This document shows positions 1 to 11,500 of a stretch of 64,000 bases of DNA, piece after piece. The notes beneath the pieces were generated by a model. The model was given only the letters and a program-made list of their open reading frames with translations, had not been told where the DNA came from and did not search any database. Source of the stretch: Coptis chinensis (Eukaryota; Streptophyta; Magnoliopsida; Ranunculales; Ranunculaceae); the NCBI GenBank assembly GCA_015680905.1, contig CM027381.1:83787501-83851500 (forward strand), in the 5' to 3' direction. The translations under genes were made by a program, and so were the position numbers. How positions within the stretch are numbered: the first letter of the stretch is position 1; each line of letters starts with the position of its first letter.

Positions 1-91
1 TCTCCCAATTTTGGAAAAAAAAAATGTTGCTTGAAATACAATTTTTGCTTCAATACCTTGTTAAGATAAAATAAGAAGATACAGAAAAAAG

Positions 92-133
<42 letters not shown>

Positions 134-487
134 GGGTTGAGTGGCGGTGGGGGACGAAGGCTATGTGGGTGGAGGAAGAAATAGAAGTTAGAACATTCCG
201 TGTCTTTTTTTTTTTTTTCTCCAAGTGTTTTAACTGTTGGGAGCCCTAACCCCACAATCAAAACATGTAGAACAACCGTCATGGTTAAAAAAAATTGTAC
301 CCGACGGTTTCGGCGGTGGCTCCACCCACGACCCAATTAAACAGTTAAACCGTGGCTAAAGGTATTGAAGCTACGAAATGAGGAAAAACGTATTTGCTAC
401 GATCAAAATTTGTAGGAAACTATGCAAGGGTTTATAACCCTGGCTAAAAATACTGGGAATCTATGGGAAAAAGTCGATTTTCTTGTA
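1..487. mobile_element. Right end of a CACTA (En/Spm)-like DNA transposon
   Basis: The segment ends at about 487 in a sequence whose reverse complement begins TACTACAAGAAAATCGAC, close to the CACTACAAGAAAA terminus of plant CACTA elements. Just upstream are subterminal-looking repeats with the words gctacga and ccctggcta or ccgtggcta. Directly to the right, the gypsy internal sequence resumes (compare 488 onward with 51145 onward), so the element inserted into that gypsy copy. The left end lies outside the window. An A run of about 38 bases sits at 92-130. The first terminal base is T where CACTA elements have C, so this end is mutated. No transposase is visible. Confidence 0.5.
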
Positions 488-1826
488 GTAAATAATCTTT
501 GCATCTTTCTATAAATATATTGCATGAATATCTATGATTGTTTAGTAGTAAATTTCTGAAATCTAGGCTAGAGTACTTATTCTACAAATTCTGTGAGAAT
601 ATAGCCTAAAGCCTTATATGAGCGAAACATTTGAGAATGACACAAGGGAGAAGTAAAATCCGGATAGAGAAATCACACGTCCACTTACTTAATCACTATA
701 TCATATCCTAAGTGAGAATTTAGGCCCTCTTTGGATCGATATAGCCATAAATTCAAACCTATGAATTATTTTCCGCTAATCGCCCCTTTGAGCCTTTCTT
801 TAGCCTTTCATAAACCGCAAATTCTTTACCCTGTTACAAAAACAAAACAAAATAAAAAATCAACCTACCCATTATAGAATGAGTCTGAGAATAGGATGAG
901 TGAAGAAAAGAGAAAGGAAAAACCTGTGTAAACAAAATTTAGTTAGTTGCTTCAAAAAAAAAAAAAAAAAAAAGTTTTCATCCAAAGAAAATAAAATAAA
1001 AATAAAAATAGAAACAAAATAAAAACTCCAAAAATAGAATAAAATGAGTCAAAAAGCCAAAATAAAAAGGTTAAGGATGGAAACAAAGTGTAGAAGCAAA
1101 AGAACAAGGGTTTCCCTAGTTACGTAATATGAAGACCCTATTATCTCAGACTTGTCCTTTTTGAATATCTATTTCCTTCCTTCTTAAACCATCTCCTAAT
1201 CCCCATAACACCTAATAAAGACCTTTAGCTTAATTAGGAATAGGTTAGTGTGATAGTAAGTGGCAAATATGTTTGATCGAACCCGGCTTCCTTGTGTGTC
1301 ATTGAGATTGTAAGGTAAAATGTGCCCACTGTGCACTGGAGTAGCAAACTTGAGCGGAAAAATCAGAGTGGTTTTTGTCTTGACATTTATGTGAGAACCT
1401 AGTTAAAGACACTATTCCAAGTTTTCATAAATAGACCTGCTAATGCATTTCATAGTATTACTCATTATATATATGTTTATTTGTAGATGATTGATTATTA
1501 TGCATATATTAACTTAGGGTTCGACTTGATTATTTTGTATTCATTGCTAGTGAGATGTATAAATAATTGAGACATAAATAAGGAAACAATAGTTTTATTT
1601 CTTAGTGGTTGTAGTATAGATGAAGTTTGTGAGTACCTTCACTAGAAAACTCTCACGAGGCTATAACTCATCCACTAGGGAATTCCTAGTAGTTTAAGGC
1701 CTTGTTGCATATGGTCAATGCAATCGCACTCGGCGAAACGAGATTAGTTAGAACTCCATTTTTGGTCACTTATGCTAATTTCTCATATTTGCTTGAGGAC
1801 AAGCAAAATGCTGTTTGGGGGTGGTT
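488..1826 (+). mobile_element. 3' internal (non-coding) part of a Ty3/gypsy element
   Basis: This AT-rich non-coding stretch matches 51145-52510 closely over its length, for example the motifs aatctaggctag, ttaggccct and caaacctatgaa. It ends in ttgcttgaggacaagcaaaatgctgtttgggggtgg, split here as ttgcttgaggacaagcaaaa then tgctgtttgggggtgg, a purine-rich tract directly before the LTR. The arrangement (a long 3' untranslated part and a 'gaggacaagca' phrase before the LTR) is typical of Athila/Tat-type gypsy elements. No coding domain is visible, so the lineage is inferred from structure only. Confidence 0.6.
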
Positions 1827-3342
1827 TGATAAGAGCCCAAAACTGTAGTTTTAACCCCTTCACAATAATATTTTTAGACCAATTATGCGAGTAATAAATA
1901 AGAGTTAATGTTAATTACGTGTTTTTATATATTTCAGGCATTGGAGTCAATTATGTGTAGAAATATATCACTTTTGCGAGATAAAATAGCAAGGGTTGGT
2001 TGCTAAGAAGTTCTGTGATTAAAGGTCAAGATTCAAGGAGAAAAAACCTTTTTAAAGCTCGGTCAAAGCTGAAAAGTCAAAGTCAATGCGGACAGAAACA
2101 ACGCACAAAAATCAACAGAACTTTCGAAGGCCGTATCTTTGGACTCAGACCTCGGAATTGGGCCTACCTTATGTTAAAACGACCAGCTTGGAAAGAGCTT
2201 TCAAATGGTCCAAGTTTTAACCCAATCAGAGGAGAAGAAGTGGACGAAAAATCTACTAAAGTCAAATCCAGCTGAAAAGGGCTCTGTGGACTGAAGAGAT
2301 TGGGTTTTGGGCTCGATTTTCCGGCCCAAAACATGGCTCCTCATCCCATGCACGAAAATATTGATCTGGTCTCCTCCATTTGAAGACAGAAAAATTAACT
2401 CTTAATCATTCTAGTTTTTAGGTAGCCATTAGCCAATAATTTTAGAGCTAGTTTTAGACTCCATTAATTAGTTTTAATAGCTTGTTTTAGATCTAGTTTT
2501 TACCTTTCAATTAATTAGTGTTAGAACAAAAGTAGATTATTATTTATAATTATTATTAGTTTTATAATAAAGTATTAGTTTTCATCTCAATTTAGTTTAT
2601 TTGATTAAATTCTTATTTAGTTTTAGTTGTTTTAAATTCATAAATTAGGTTGTCTTCATTTGATAATTATTTAAATCATAATTATAGTTCAAATTAGTAA
2701 ATTTACAATCTTTATATCATGTATTGCTTAAATTCATATAGAAATGATAGTTTAATTACTCAAGGCTAAACCTCCATTAGAGGGGTTTGAGGAAGCCTTG
2801 GTGAAAACTTGATTTTGTTAGTTTAGAAATCGTCGTAAGAATGTATTTAATTCTATAAAGTAATTAGTTCACCATGAGAATGGGTTTGATTGCTTCACAT
2901 GCTAGTTATTATTTGGTAGAGATTGTCATGAATAATTAGGGATTAGAAATACCATTTTTGTTATGCGAAAGCATTGAAATTTGGATCACGATGAATCTTC
3001 GCTAGTTAATTAAGTCGAGTTAAGGTGGAATCAATCCCCCTAATTCCTTATCATATAGTCAAGTTTAGTATTCAGTAGTCGAATTATCATATCTTGTTAG
3101 TATAATTTCTATCGTAGTATAATTTCCATCATACTCTCATTAACTTTGGATAGACCGATAATCTTAGAAAACATTGAATTCTAAAGAACTAAAAGTGGAA
3201 CGAATTCTCTACTCCAACTCTATTGCGATAGCATTGAGAGTAGAAAATTTTGATAAACCCTTAGCTGAAAATAGCTTAGTTTTATTTGCGTTTGAGTCTC
3301 GCAACTTATTCGTAGGTAAAACTATTATTTTTACTTTTATCA
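1827..3342 (+). mobile_element. Gypsy LTR, copy 1 (3' LTR)
   Basis: It starts TGATAAGAGCCCAAAACTG after the polypurine tract at 1816-1826 and ends TTTTATCA, so the ends are short inverted repeats (TGATAA/TTATCA). Two further copies lie at 49281-50326 and 52511-53774, which fixes the boundaries. Because a polypurine tract and 3' internal sequence precede it, this is a 3' LTR and the rest of the element lies left of the window. No primer-binding site follows. Small open frames inside (for example 2000-2275) are not conserved in the other copies. Confidence 0.7.
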
Positions 3343-3890
3343 ATAATGCTACTAACCGTCCGACTACACCCCAAGGTCCTACGGATTATCGGCCAGTCCT
3401 AAGGAATTTAGGTGACGAACAGAATAATGGTCGCACTCATGATCAAAACCATCAATTTCGAGAAATACCTCAGTGACACGATTCTTATAATTTTGAAGGA
3501 TATCATACTGAAGTCACACCATATCGTCCACAATCATCTCGACACAGTCAAGATGAAGCTTCGTCGTTTCCTACTTGTCTTTTTCTTTCTAGCACATTAT
3601 CTCTTATTCACCAAAAACACTAAAAACAAAAGTGACTAAGTGTCAGGAACTAAGGCAATTTTTGAAACTAAGCCTCTCCTATTCTTTTTTTGAACTGACC
3701 TTTCTTTTTTAAGTGTCAGTAGAGGTTTTGTGTTTTCACCAAGGTTATTTACCCCATGTGGCACACGCCATAGATTCTTTGGTTACCATTACTATTCTAT
3801 TTTAGACCTGATGAACAAGATGGCCCAGTCACATGAGAGGGTGAGCACAATGAAAACACAGCATATATAGGTGATTTACGGAACATACCT
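3343..3890. other. Unassigned sequence right of the gypsy LTR
   Basis: The frame open from within the LTR continues to 3476 with a Q/N/P-rich translation, and another frame continues in similar style to about 3560. This could be a decayed gag-like segment, but no motif identifies it. From about 3560 to 3890 nothing recognisable was seen. Confidence 0.3.
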
Positions 3891-3892
3891 TT

Positions 3893-6120
3893 TCATCCTT
3901 TTTGCGAACGTCTATTCATTCTTATTAATTGGTTTGAACATTGTAGTCTCGTCCCTCGCAGCATCATGACTTGTTGCGTCGTTTGTATCCCTTGGTTTTC
4001 GTTCGCCCTGTTTCTTGCGAAAGTTTTTCTTTTATAGAATTCACTATTTGTGCTTGGCAAGCCCACGACTAATTCTCGTTTTGTTGAATCCGTTCCATCT
4101 TCTGTTTCACTATCGCTATCGCTGCCAAATAATGCATTTTTGAGTTTCTTACTCCTATTCTCCATATCACTGTGTCTCCCTTGACTTATCAGGCCACAAT
4201 TCAATATCTCCATAGTCTCTGAAATCAACAATATCATCCATGTAGCTCAGATCTAATAATCTTTCGTCAGAACATTCATCAAAGAAAAAACGAAGATTAT
4301 TCTCTACTTCCTTGTCCAATTCAATTTCTGGTAATATAATCGCGATTTCTGTTCGACACAAAATAATTAATAGTAGTCAATAGGGGTGGGAATTTGGCCC
4401 TAACGACCCTAACCCGGCCCTGACTGACCCGACCCTAAGCCCTATAAAGCCCTCACAACTAAAGCCCTCACAGAGTTTAGGGCCCGGCCCTAATGCCTTC
4501 TAGGGCAGGGCTAGGGCTAAGATTCTAAAACATAGGCCCGACCCTAACCAAGCCCTAACCGGCCCTGTTTCACACTTTCACTATAAATACACATACCATA
4601 ATTGTCCAACTCTTTGTTAAATATTTTCAATTAAAATAACATTGTTCTTTGTAATTTATCACTTACACCCAAGGGTACTTCCAATAACTTGTCTTATATA
4701 ACAAAAACTTGTCAACTTAATGTACCATGAAGAACAATGAGCACTAGCCTAATAAAAAATAAGACTTTATTCCTTTGATCATCAAGTCAAAGTTCATAAC
4801 TTATTATTCTCAATTTCTTTTCTCACTTATTTCTTATAAATTATATTTTTATTCACATCCAAGCCAAGTCTAAAACTAAAGATTTTCTTCCACACCATTA
4901 AAGCAAAATACAGAGCAGACATTTGTAACATAGAAACCAAAAAACAACCTTTGTCAGAAAAATGACATTTGTAATCTCAAACATTTTTCCATCACTTGTT
5001 CAAAAGCCAATATTTTCATTTCCATATACAAAGCTTGAATCACTTTTAAATTAGAAGAAAGATAATATTATATTTGTTTGAATCTATTATAGAAATAATT
5101 TATGATATTACAAATACTTTAACAACTTTCATGACCCTTAACCAAAACTATTATGTTTTTTCTTTATATCTATTACTTCTTCCTTTAAAATGATAATATA
5201 ATTATTTGTCTATGTATTTCAATTTAAAATGTAATTTTAGTGATGTTTGAGTATAAGGAAGAACAAATTCCGAACTCTCAATGTACTTCAGTTCATTAGA
5301 TTGTGGATGTGCATTTAAAATTTTTGGACTTATACAAAATTATTACTAGATTGGTTGGACTTTGAGTTTGTAGATTATTATACATTTTTGTAATATAAAT
5401 GAGTTTTAAAACTGATGTAGTTAAAAAAAAGAAAATATATAGGCCCGGCCCTAAAGCCTTTAAAGAGGGCTTAGGGTAGGGTAAGGGCTTGAGGTTTAGA
5501 CTTGTGACCCGGCCCGCTGACTTTAGGGCCGGGCCGACCCAGCCCTAATATTTAAAGGGCTTTAAATGTTTAGGGCCGGGCTAGCCCGACCCGGCCCATT
5601 GCCCACCCCTAGTAGTCAACAAGTTACACGTGGAATAATTTTATATACTAATTTTTTTTCTTACCTCGAAAATTATTCGGCACTTTGAACTCTGTCGGAT
5701 TCCAATTCTCTCATAAATGATACAAAAATCTATCCCATCCGGTATATATTTTCAAGAACCCTTTAAATCTTCTGTCCGGATTCTTAAATTCAACTTCAAA
5801 TTTTATATATCCTTTAGTCAATACGGTTTTCAGATGTATCAATGCGAATAATTTTTGAGTCCCCAACCTTTTGTTAAATTCATCTTGTAAACGGTCTTCT
5901 CTCGTAAAAATTAACCAGAACGAAATTGGTAGTTGTCCCGGTACAATTTGTCACCACTCCAATAATTGCGCAATTTCTTTGATCAACGGTATTGCCCTCA
6001 CGCACATTAATGGGGAATGTGCCATTATAACTTCATCTTTTTCTACATTCGTTTCAAAATCATCGACTTCGTCCATCTCAAATTTATCAAGCACTAATAG
6101 TTGTTGTATCTCCTCAATTG
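3893..6120 (-). pseudogene. Unrecognised decayed protein-coding region split by a hAT element
   Basis: On the minus strand, 6120-5640 translates mostly in one frame as a continuous domain-like sequence (SPLMCVRAIPLIKEI, then PGQLPISFWLIFTREDRL, then FKGFLKIYTGWDRFLYHL). Two stops interrupt it, one of them after AQLLEW. After the hAT element the strand resumes at 4361-4167 (EIAIILPEIELDKEVENNL) and, in another frame, 4237-3893 (acidic GSDSDSETEDGTDS). The two lower frames overlap, so a frameshift or intron separates them. I do not recognise the family. The style, a globular segment followed by an acidic or charged tail, resembles gag-like or plant transposon-associated proteins. It is not a working gene as it stands. 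Confidence 0.4.
4381..5611. mobile_element. Non-autonomous hAT element (1231 bp) with 8-bp target duplication
   Basis: The left end TAGGGGTGGGAATTTGGCCC and the right end GGCCCATTGCCCACCCCTA are imperfect terminal inverted repeats. The flanking 8-mers GTAGTCAA at 4373-4380 and 5612-5619 are identical. An 8-bp duplication with a TAGGGGTGGG-type end is the hAT signature. Both subterminal zones are dense in ggcccggccc-type words in opposite orientations, as expected for transposase-binding repeats. The AT-rich middle has no transposase frame. Perfect target duplications suggest fairly recent insertion. It lies within the minus-strand relic above. Confidence 0.85.
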
Positions 6121-6239
6121 AGGATCACCGCGGCCTTGTGTCTTCGCTATATTTTTCATCTTCTTTTCATCTCTTAAATTCTATCCTCGTCATATCTCTA
6201 TACTTAGTTTCTTTTGTGTACTATCAGATTATTGCTTTA

Positions 6240-7062
6240 TGTTGTTTTACTCTTGTTTAGAACGCTTCGTGGCCCTCGTGTCAGAAGCAACTGCCTTCCA
6301 TTTACCCAGATCAGGGATTCCAAGATCTAGAACGGTCCTAGAATGTGTGGTCCTAATCCCCTTCCTGCCAGTTCGCTCGGGTTTGGTACCAGAACACCCA
6401 CCAGTGGACCAGGCCACGATCTTTGCCAGCTTGGCAACCCGATGATCAGATTCATCCCCCTTCCGCTTCGATAGAACGCTCGGTCGACGAACCTCAAACC
6501 CGATCTCATCCAGTTCGCCTTACAGAGCAACTTGATTACTATTACCACCACCACCGGACAAAGCCTTTTACGCACCTCCTCCAAACCGCACACCACACCT
6601 CCCCGTGGGGATTCCATGAGTCCCATAACGGTTTTTATTCCTCTCCTCCCTCATGACAAGATCACTGTTCCCTCTCTCCATCACAGACTCAATTGAAGAT
6701 TCACTATCAATTACCCCCCTAGCTCGCTTCTTCTAGTTCCTCCGCTTCAGACGAATCTCCCTACCTCCCCTCTCCACAAAGTAGTTCGCTACTTCTGGCA
6801 ACAATGACTTCTTCTGAGGTCGGCTAAATTTCGCGAACTTCTCAATCACCCCACGACTAGTTCTTTGGGATATAACAACCTCTGCAAAATAGTAAGGTAA
6901 CAGGTCAATTCCATACAACAGTTGTGCTTTAAACACGCAATAAAGAAAACAGGAACATACCAGAAAAATTACAAACCCTAGTGCTAATACTAAACCCAGG
7001 GGCACAATAATTCCAAGCCACCAGCAATGGCCTCTTCTCCCAGGGTTCGTTACTAACCCCAT
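6240..7062 (-). pseudogene. Downstream part of a transposon-associated coding region (minus)
   Basis: Minus-strand 7062-6733 encodes a hydrophobic stretch (LGLVLALGFVIFLVCSCFLY) followed by a charged tail. From 6530 to 6240 a second frame gives a basic, low-complexity sequence (RRPSVLSKRKGDESDHRV). These follow the reading frame at 7720-7118 with the same orientation and codon flavour, so they are probably later parts of the same element, separated by introns or frameshifts. No zinc knuckle, protease or polymerase motif was found. Confidence 0.3.
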
Positions 7063-7117
7063 CTAGAATGCTAAACTTCTTAGTCAAGGTCTGTAAACTA
7101 AAGTTTTTTGCCCTAGA

Positions 7118-7720
7118 TCACTTCACAACAAAATGTTCCAAAATATGAGCAACCTCAATCTTATACCAACCAAATTCATTCAACAAATAAAAAACCCTTA
7201 ACAAACGCCACATATTGCCAACGAACTGGCAAGGCGCCTTCTCACAAAAATTCAATAAATCACAAGTTAACCTAGAAAAAGGTAACCTCATCCCAGCTCC
7301 CAACTGTCCCTCACAAACTACAACACCGTACTTCCGAGGAACGAACTCGGTGCTAAGCACATTCTTCACATGCCCTAAGTCGTAAATAGCCCGTTCGCTC
7401 ACCGTTATCCCGCAAGCTTCCCTCAACTCTACGAAGCTTTCTACAACATCTCTATCTACAAGCTTAGGACCAGAGCTACTCACTACAGCCACAATAGAGT
7501 CAAATTTCATAAACTCGTCACTCTCAAACCCTACATACTCCACCATTACTTCGTTAGATCGTGTATCGTCTGAATCAGACATTCTTCGTCCTCTCTTCAA
7601 ACCCACAACAACAACCAAACCAAGACTAAAACTAGCACATCCAATGGATATCAAGCATGTGTTTAGCACAAATATGAATGCAGATCGACTCTCGATCCTT
7701 GTCCTCGTAGCTCGCTTCAT
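7118..7720 (-). CDS. Transposon-associated protein resembling the 'putative gypsy-type transposon' family (PF04195-like)
   Basis: This is an ATG-to-stop frame of 200 aa. The N-terminal 45 residues are basic then hydrophobic. A second Met starts MSDSDDTRSNEV, a more natural beginning. The C-terminal half (VVCEGQLGAGMRLPFSRL, DLLNFCEKAPCQFVGN, MWRLLRVFYLLNEF) has the pattern of plant proteins annotated as putative gypsy-type transposon or plant transposon protein: a 'glRlPl.....iL......PgQl..n.Wr.l..f' arrangement. This is a family-level resemblance from memory, with no catalytic residues to check. The frame probably belongs to a mobile element spanning about 8100-6240. It may be a relic. Confidence 0.45.
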   Translation of the reverse strand: MKRATRTRIESRSAFIFVLNTCLISIGCASFSLGLVVVVGLKRGRRMSDSDDTRSNEVMVEYVGFESDEFMKFDSIVAVVSSSGPKLVDRDVVESFVELREACGITVSERAIYDLGHVKNVLSTEFVPRKYGVVVCEGQLGAGMRLPFSRLTCDLLNFCEKAPCQFVGNMWRLLRVFYLLNEFGWYKIEVAHILEHFVVK

Positions 7721-8553
7721 AGCAACTTAACTATGGTGATCGATCTGACTAATCAGTAGTCAACCGACCTGAAGTCTTCGTCACACGAGCTCGCTTCATA
7801 GTAACTCGCTACACACGAACGACCTCTCTCAAACAGTGATCTCCCAGATTCTCACTCGCACCAACGGTCAGTAACGTAAGTCTTAAATACCAACACATCA
7901 AGACCGTAGCTTCAAGCACGCTTCACCATAAATGTCCTTAACTTGTCATCATGGCGCGCGAGTAACGTGAAGACCTGGATCTGATTGGATGCACGAGAGC
8001 CGGAGGCACGAACCCCTTGCCTATATAAAGAGGATGAGGAACTACGTCAGACCTGATTCAAGTTCCTCTAGAGAGAGAACTTGATACGTAGGCAGTTTGT
8101 CCATATCAACCATTCCATTCCTCCAAATTAACCATTCCTCCAAATTACCTACACCTGTAAAGTTAGATGAAATATAACATTTACAATGCCCCACTGCTAT
8201 AGTATACTAGCATAGGTGGGCATCCGATTCTGAATCACCTCACATTTTGTTTTGCAACTTTCACTTGGATAGTTGGATTTCTGATTAACTCAGTGTTTAT
8301 GGATATATGGCCCCAATTCGGCCCAATATAGAAATAAGTCCAAGAACTCGTCCACGTGGCAGATTAAAACCAAACTTTGCTGTCCCAGCTGTACCTCTTT
8401 CTTTCTTCTTCCTTGATATCTCATTTGTCACAATATTTTAAACAATCCCAAATTCACCCCTGAAAAAACCTTAAATTCTCTTAAAAACCCTTTAAAAAAA
8501 AATTACCCAGTTTTAATTAATGGGGATTTAATGGACAATTCAGATTCATTGCC
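7721..8553. other. Spacer between transposon relic and the esterase gene
   Basis: The left part (7721-8110) continues the transposon-like, GC-richer sequence and contains a repeated phrase, agctcgcttcatagcaact and agctcgcttcatagtaact. From about 8170 the base composition drops to AT-rich gene-upstream sequence. The stretch next to the esterase start presumably holds its promoter and 5' UTR. An upstream ATG at 8531 opens a short frame that stops at the TGA overlapping the main ATG at 8554 (atgA), which could lower translation. Confidence 0.4.
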
Positions 8554-11500
8554 ATGAATCTACCATCATCTTTATTTTCAAGTATAGTTTCAGTTGGTAG
8601 TAAACTTAGTAGTAGTAGTAGTAGTAATTCTAGTAACAAAATGACTAATACTTCAAATGCAAGTGATGTCAGTAGCGGTGGTGGTTCTGTTAATCCTAAG
8701 AAGAATCAGTTCCGTGGTCTTCTTTTCAAGTATGGGCCCAAATCTATTCAGGTGATCTCGTTTTCTTTTTTTCTTCATTTAGTCATCTTATATATCATTT
8801 TTATTGACATTATATGTACGGGAATTTTTTCCCATTGTGCAGGTTGCATTCAAAACTGGTGATTTTAAACAACAAGTAATTTTTCTTGGCGGATTGACTG
8901 ATGGTTTTCTGGCAACGGAGTATGTTCTGTTCTTACTCAAGTAACATGCACATAATGATGAATTGTCTTAACACGAGGCTTTCTTTATTTTCCAGATATT
9001 TAGAACCTCTATCTGTTGCTCTGGAAAAGGAAAAATGGTCACTGGTGCAATTTTTACTGTCATCTTCTTATACTGGATATGGAACCTCAAGCTTGAAACA
9101 AGTAATTTATTATCTGTTATTTCTGGTAGAGTAAACTTAAAAAGGTTTCCACTTTTTGTTGCTCTATTCATTCCTACATATAGTGTAAATCATACTTTAT
9201 TGCCTTTGAACATTTTACTTTTGTTATGTTTATTGTACTGACTTCAAGGTTAAGAAAGTGGAAAACAGTCAAACCACAGATACCGCACACAATGACACGA
9301 TGTAAACAGAGGAACTGGAAACTATAAGGAGAATTAGTATCTCCTATCTACTTTTTCCTCTCCACATACTATCCATAGAATACCAGAATTGAGATAGAAA
9401 AGAAGGAAACACACTCATTGTCACAGAGAAGTTGTAGTCTATGTATAACTAGAGGTGTCTCATGACTATTATATTGAATGCTAGAGAGTCATGTACTTAT
9501 TATCTGTCACCATAGATCACATAGTAAATATTCTTGGTTTAGTATATTATTTTGGAGATGTTTGTAGGAGTTTTGATAGGTTATGTGTTATTTTTTTTCA
9601 AATATCAGTGGTATGCTGCTTTTAAGACGTTTATTATATTTCCTCCAGGATGCTATGGAGCTTGATCAGCTAATCAGTTACCTAATCAACAAGGAAGATT
9701 CTGAGGGTGTAGTGCTGGTTGGGCACAGTACCGGCTGTCAAGTGAGTGCCTTAAGTAATTTATTTATAGAAAATTTACCAAAGTTGGATTTCAAAATCCT
9801 AAATTAGTACCCATCTTCGTTTAGGTTATTGTGCACTACATGAGCACAAATGCAGCATGCTCCAGAGCAGTACGTGCAGCCATTTTGCAGGTAATTCATC
9901 CGTGACATGAATTATTCACCCGTTTCATCATATATAAAATGTTTCAGTTCTTTAATCTATGCACAAGCTCAGTCTGTGATTTTTTTTCTCTCTCTTTATA
10001 TACATTAGAGTCAGGCTACCTTGACATCTTATTTTGATATCCAAAACCAAAAAGTGGACTTGCACATTGAGCTAAGGGCTGATTTTTGGTAGAGTGCTAA
10101 AGTTGGATATATCTAGCCTTATCAAAAAGAGTGCTAAAATTGTAGACCGTTGAATAAATATCGAACTTGACCACAACTTTTGACAAGGTTTGGCATGTAC
10201 AAATGAGCAGATTTTTTTTGGAGATCATCTCCATTGTATGGAAAACATAATCTCAGAAAATCAGCTCTTAGTTCATTGTGTAGGTTGTGGATGTCAAAAT
10301 AGGTAGCCTGACTCATGTATATGACTCGACTCTGTTTCTTGACCTATTTTTATTCACACGGGGTGAAATAGTAGAGGTTTATTGGTGAGATGATCTCAGT
10401 TCTCATTAAGCCAGAATATAAAGGTCTTTCATTGATTAGTAGAATAACCTGTGTTTGGAGGCAACTTAGTTACTTCCTGATAATTTATAATTGATACTTT
10501 TTATTTACGAATTAATTCTACTAAAAAAAATAGCTTTTAAATGCTTTAAAGACTTTCCATTACCACATATAGTATTCAGAGTGAATATATAACTGTATAA
10601 TAGATGATTGTAAGAGAGTTCAATTCTTGACAAACTTTCCCTTTTCTCCCCAAACGGTCCCATTGTAGTGTTGAAGAATCCATCATAGATGAGAGTAGGG
10701 CCATAAACTGTGCAGTATGCAATAAGCATTGGGCATGGGAAAGAAATTAAAGAAGGATATGTAATATATTTTCCTGCAATCAGATTGAAATGGAAATTGA
10801 AGAAAAAACTCTTCTTAGGTTGTCCGATGTTATATATGCACTCTTGGGATTTTCTTTTTATGTAGTTTCTTGAATAAAAGAAGTGAGATGAATGATTAAG
10901 TTATTATCGTACCATACCCAGTTGCTAAAAAGATGGACTAGAGTCCAGGTTACGACAAGCATCCCCGCCCTTGTCATTATTTGTTACTTTACCATACACA
11001 GTGTCTTATAACTTAATACACTCCTTTCAAGTTTTTGGATGTAGAAAGTTGGTCATATCTTGTACCTTGAAGATCTCATTGCCACCATTACTGCCTTCGT
11101 TGCTGGGCTTATCTGGCTGTTTTCCACCTTGATTCGCGTGTTTCTTGGGTGTGTCTGGGACAGGGTGTTGTACTTGCTTAAAAGCGGGTCTTGGTCCCTT
11201 CTGATCCTCTGGTTGCCACCTTGGGATATTATAACCTTTTCAGACTGTTTTCCACCTAGAGTCTAGTGTTTCTTGGGTGTGTCTATACGGGTAATTGACT
11301 TGCTTAACAGTTGAGGTCTTATCCCTTTCTGATCCTCTGGTTACCACTGTTGGAATTTGTTACCTTTCACGATCTTGTAAGGCATCTCGTTGGAGTAGAA
11401 CTGCGTGAGTTGGAGGGTATCTCAGTTACACAAGAGGATCTTAGTTCTATTGATAGAGGCCTTTGTTTTCTATTGGTCCAAAGTGCTCAAGGCATTTAGA

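Noticed and set aside
61..336. 91-codon minus-strand frame ending in a poly-Phe run
   Set aside because: The Phe run is the A homopolymer at 92-130 read backwards. The frame lies in the CACTA end and shows no protein features.
10134..10316. 60-codon minus-strand frame
   Set aside because: It lies entirely in MITE family A member 1, a non-coding element.
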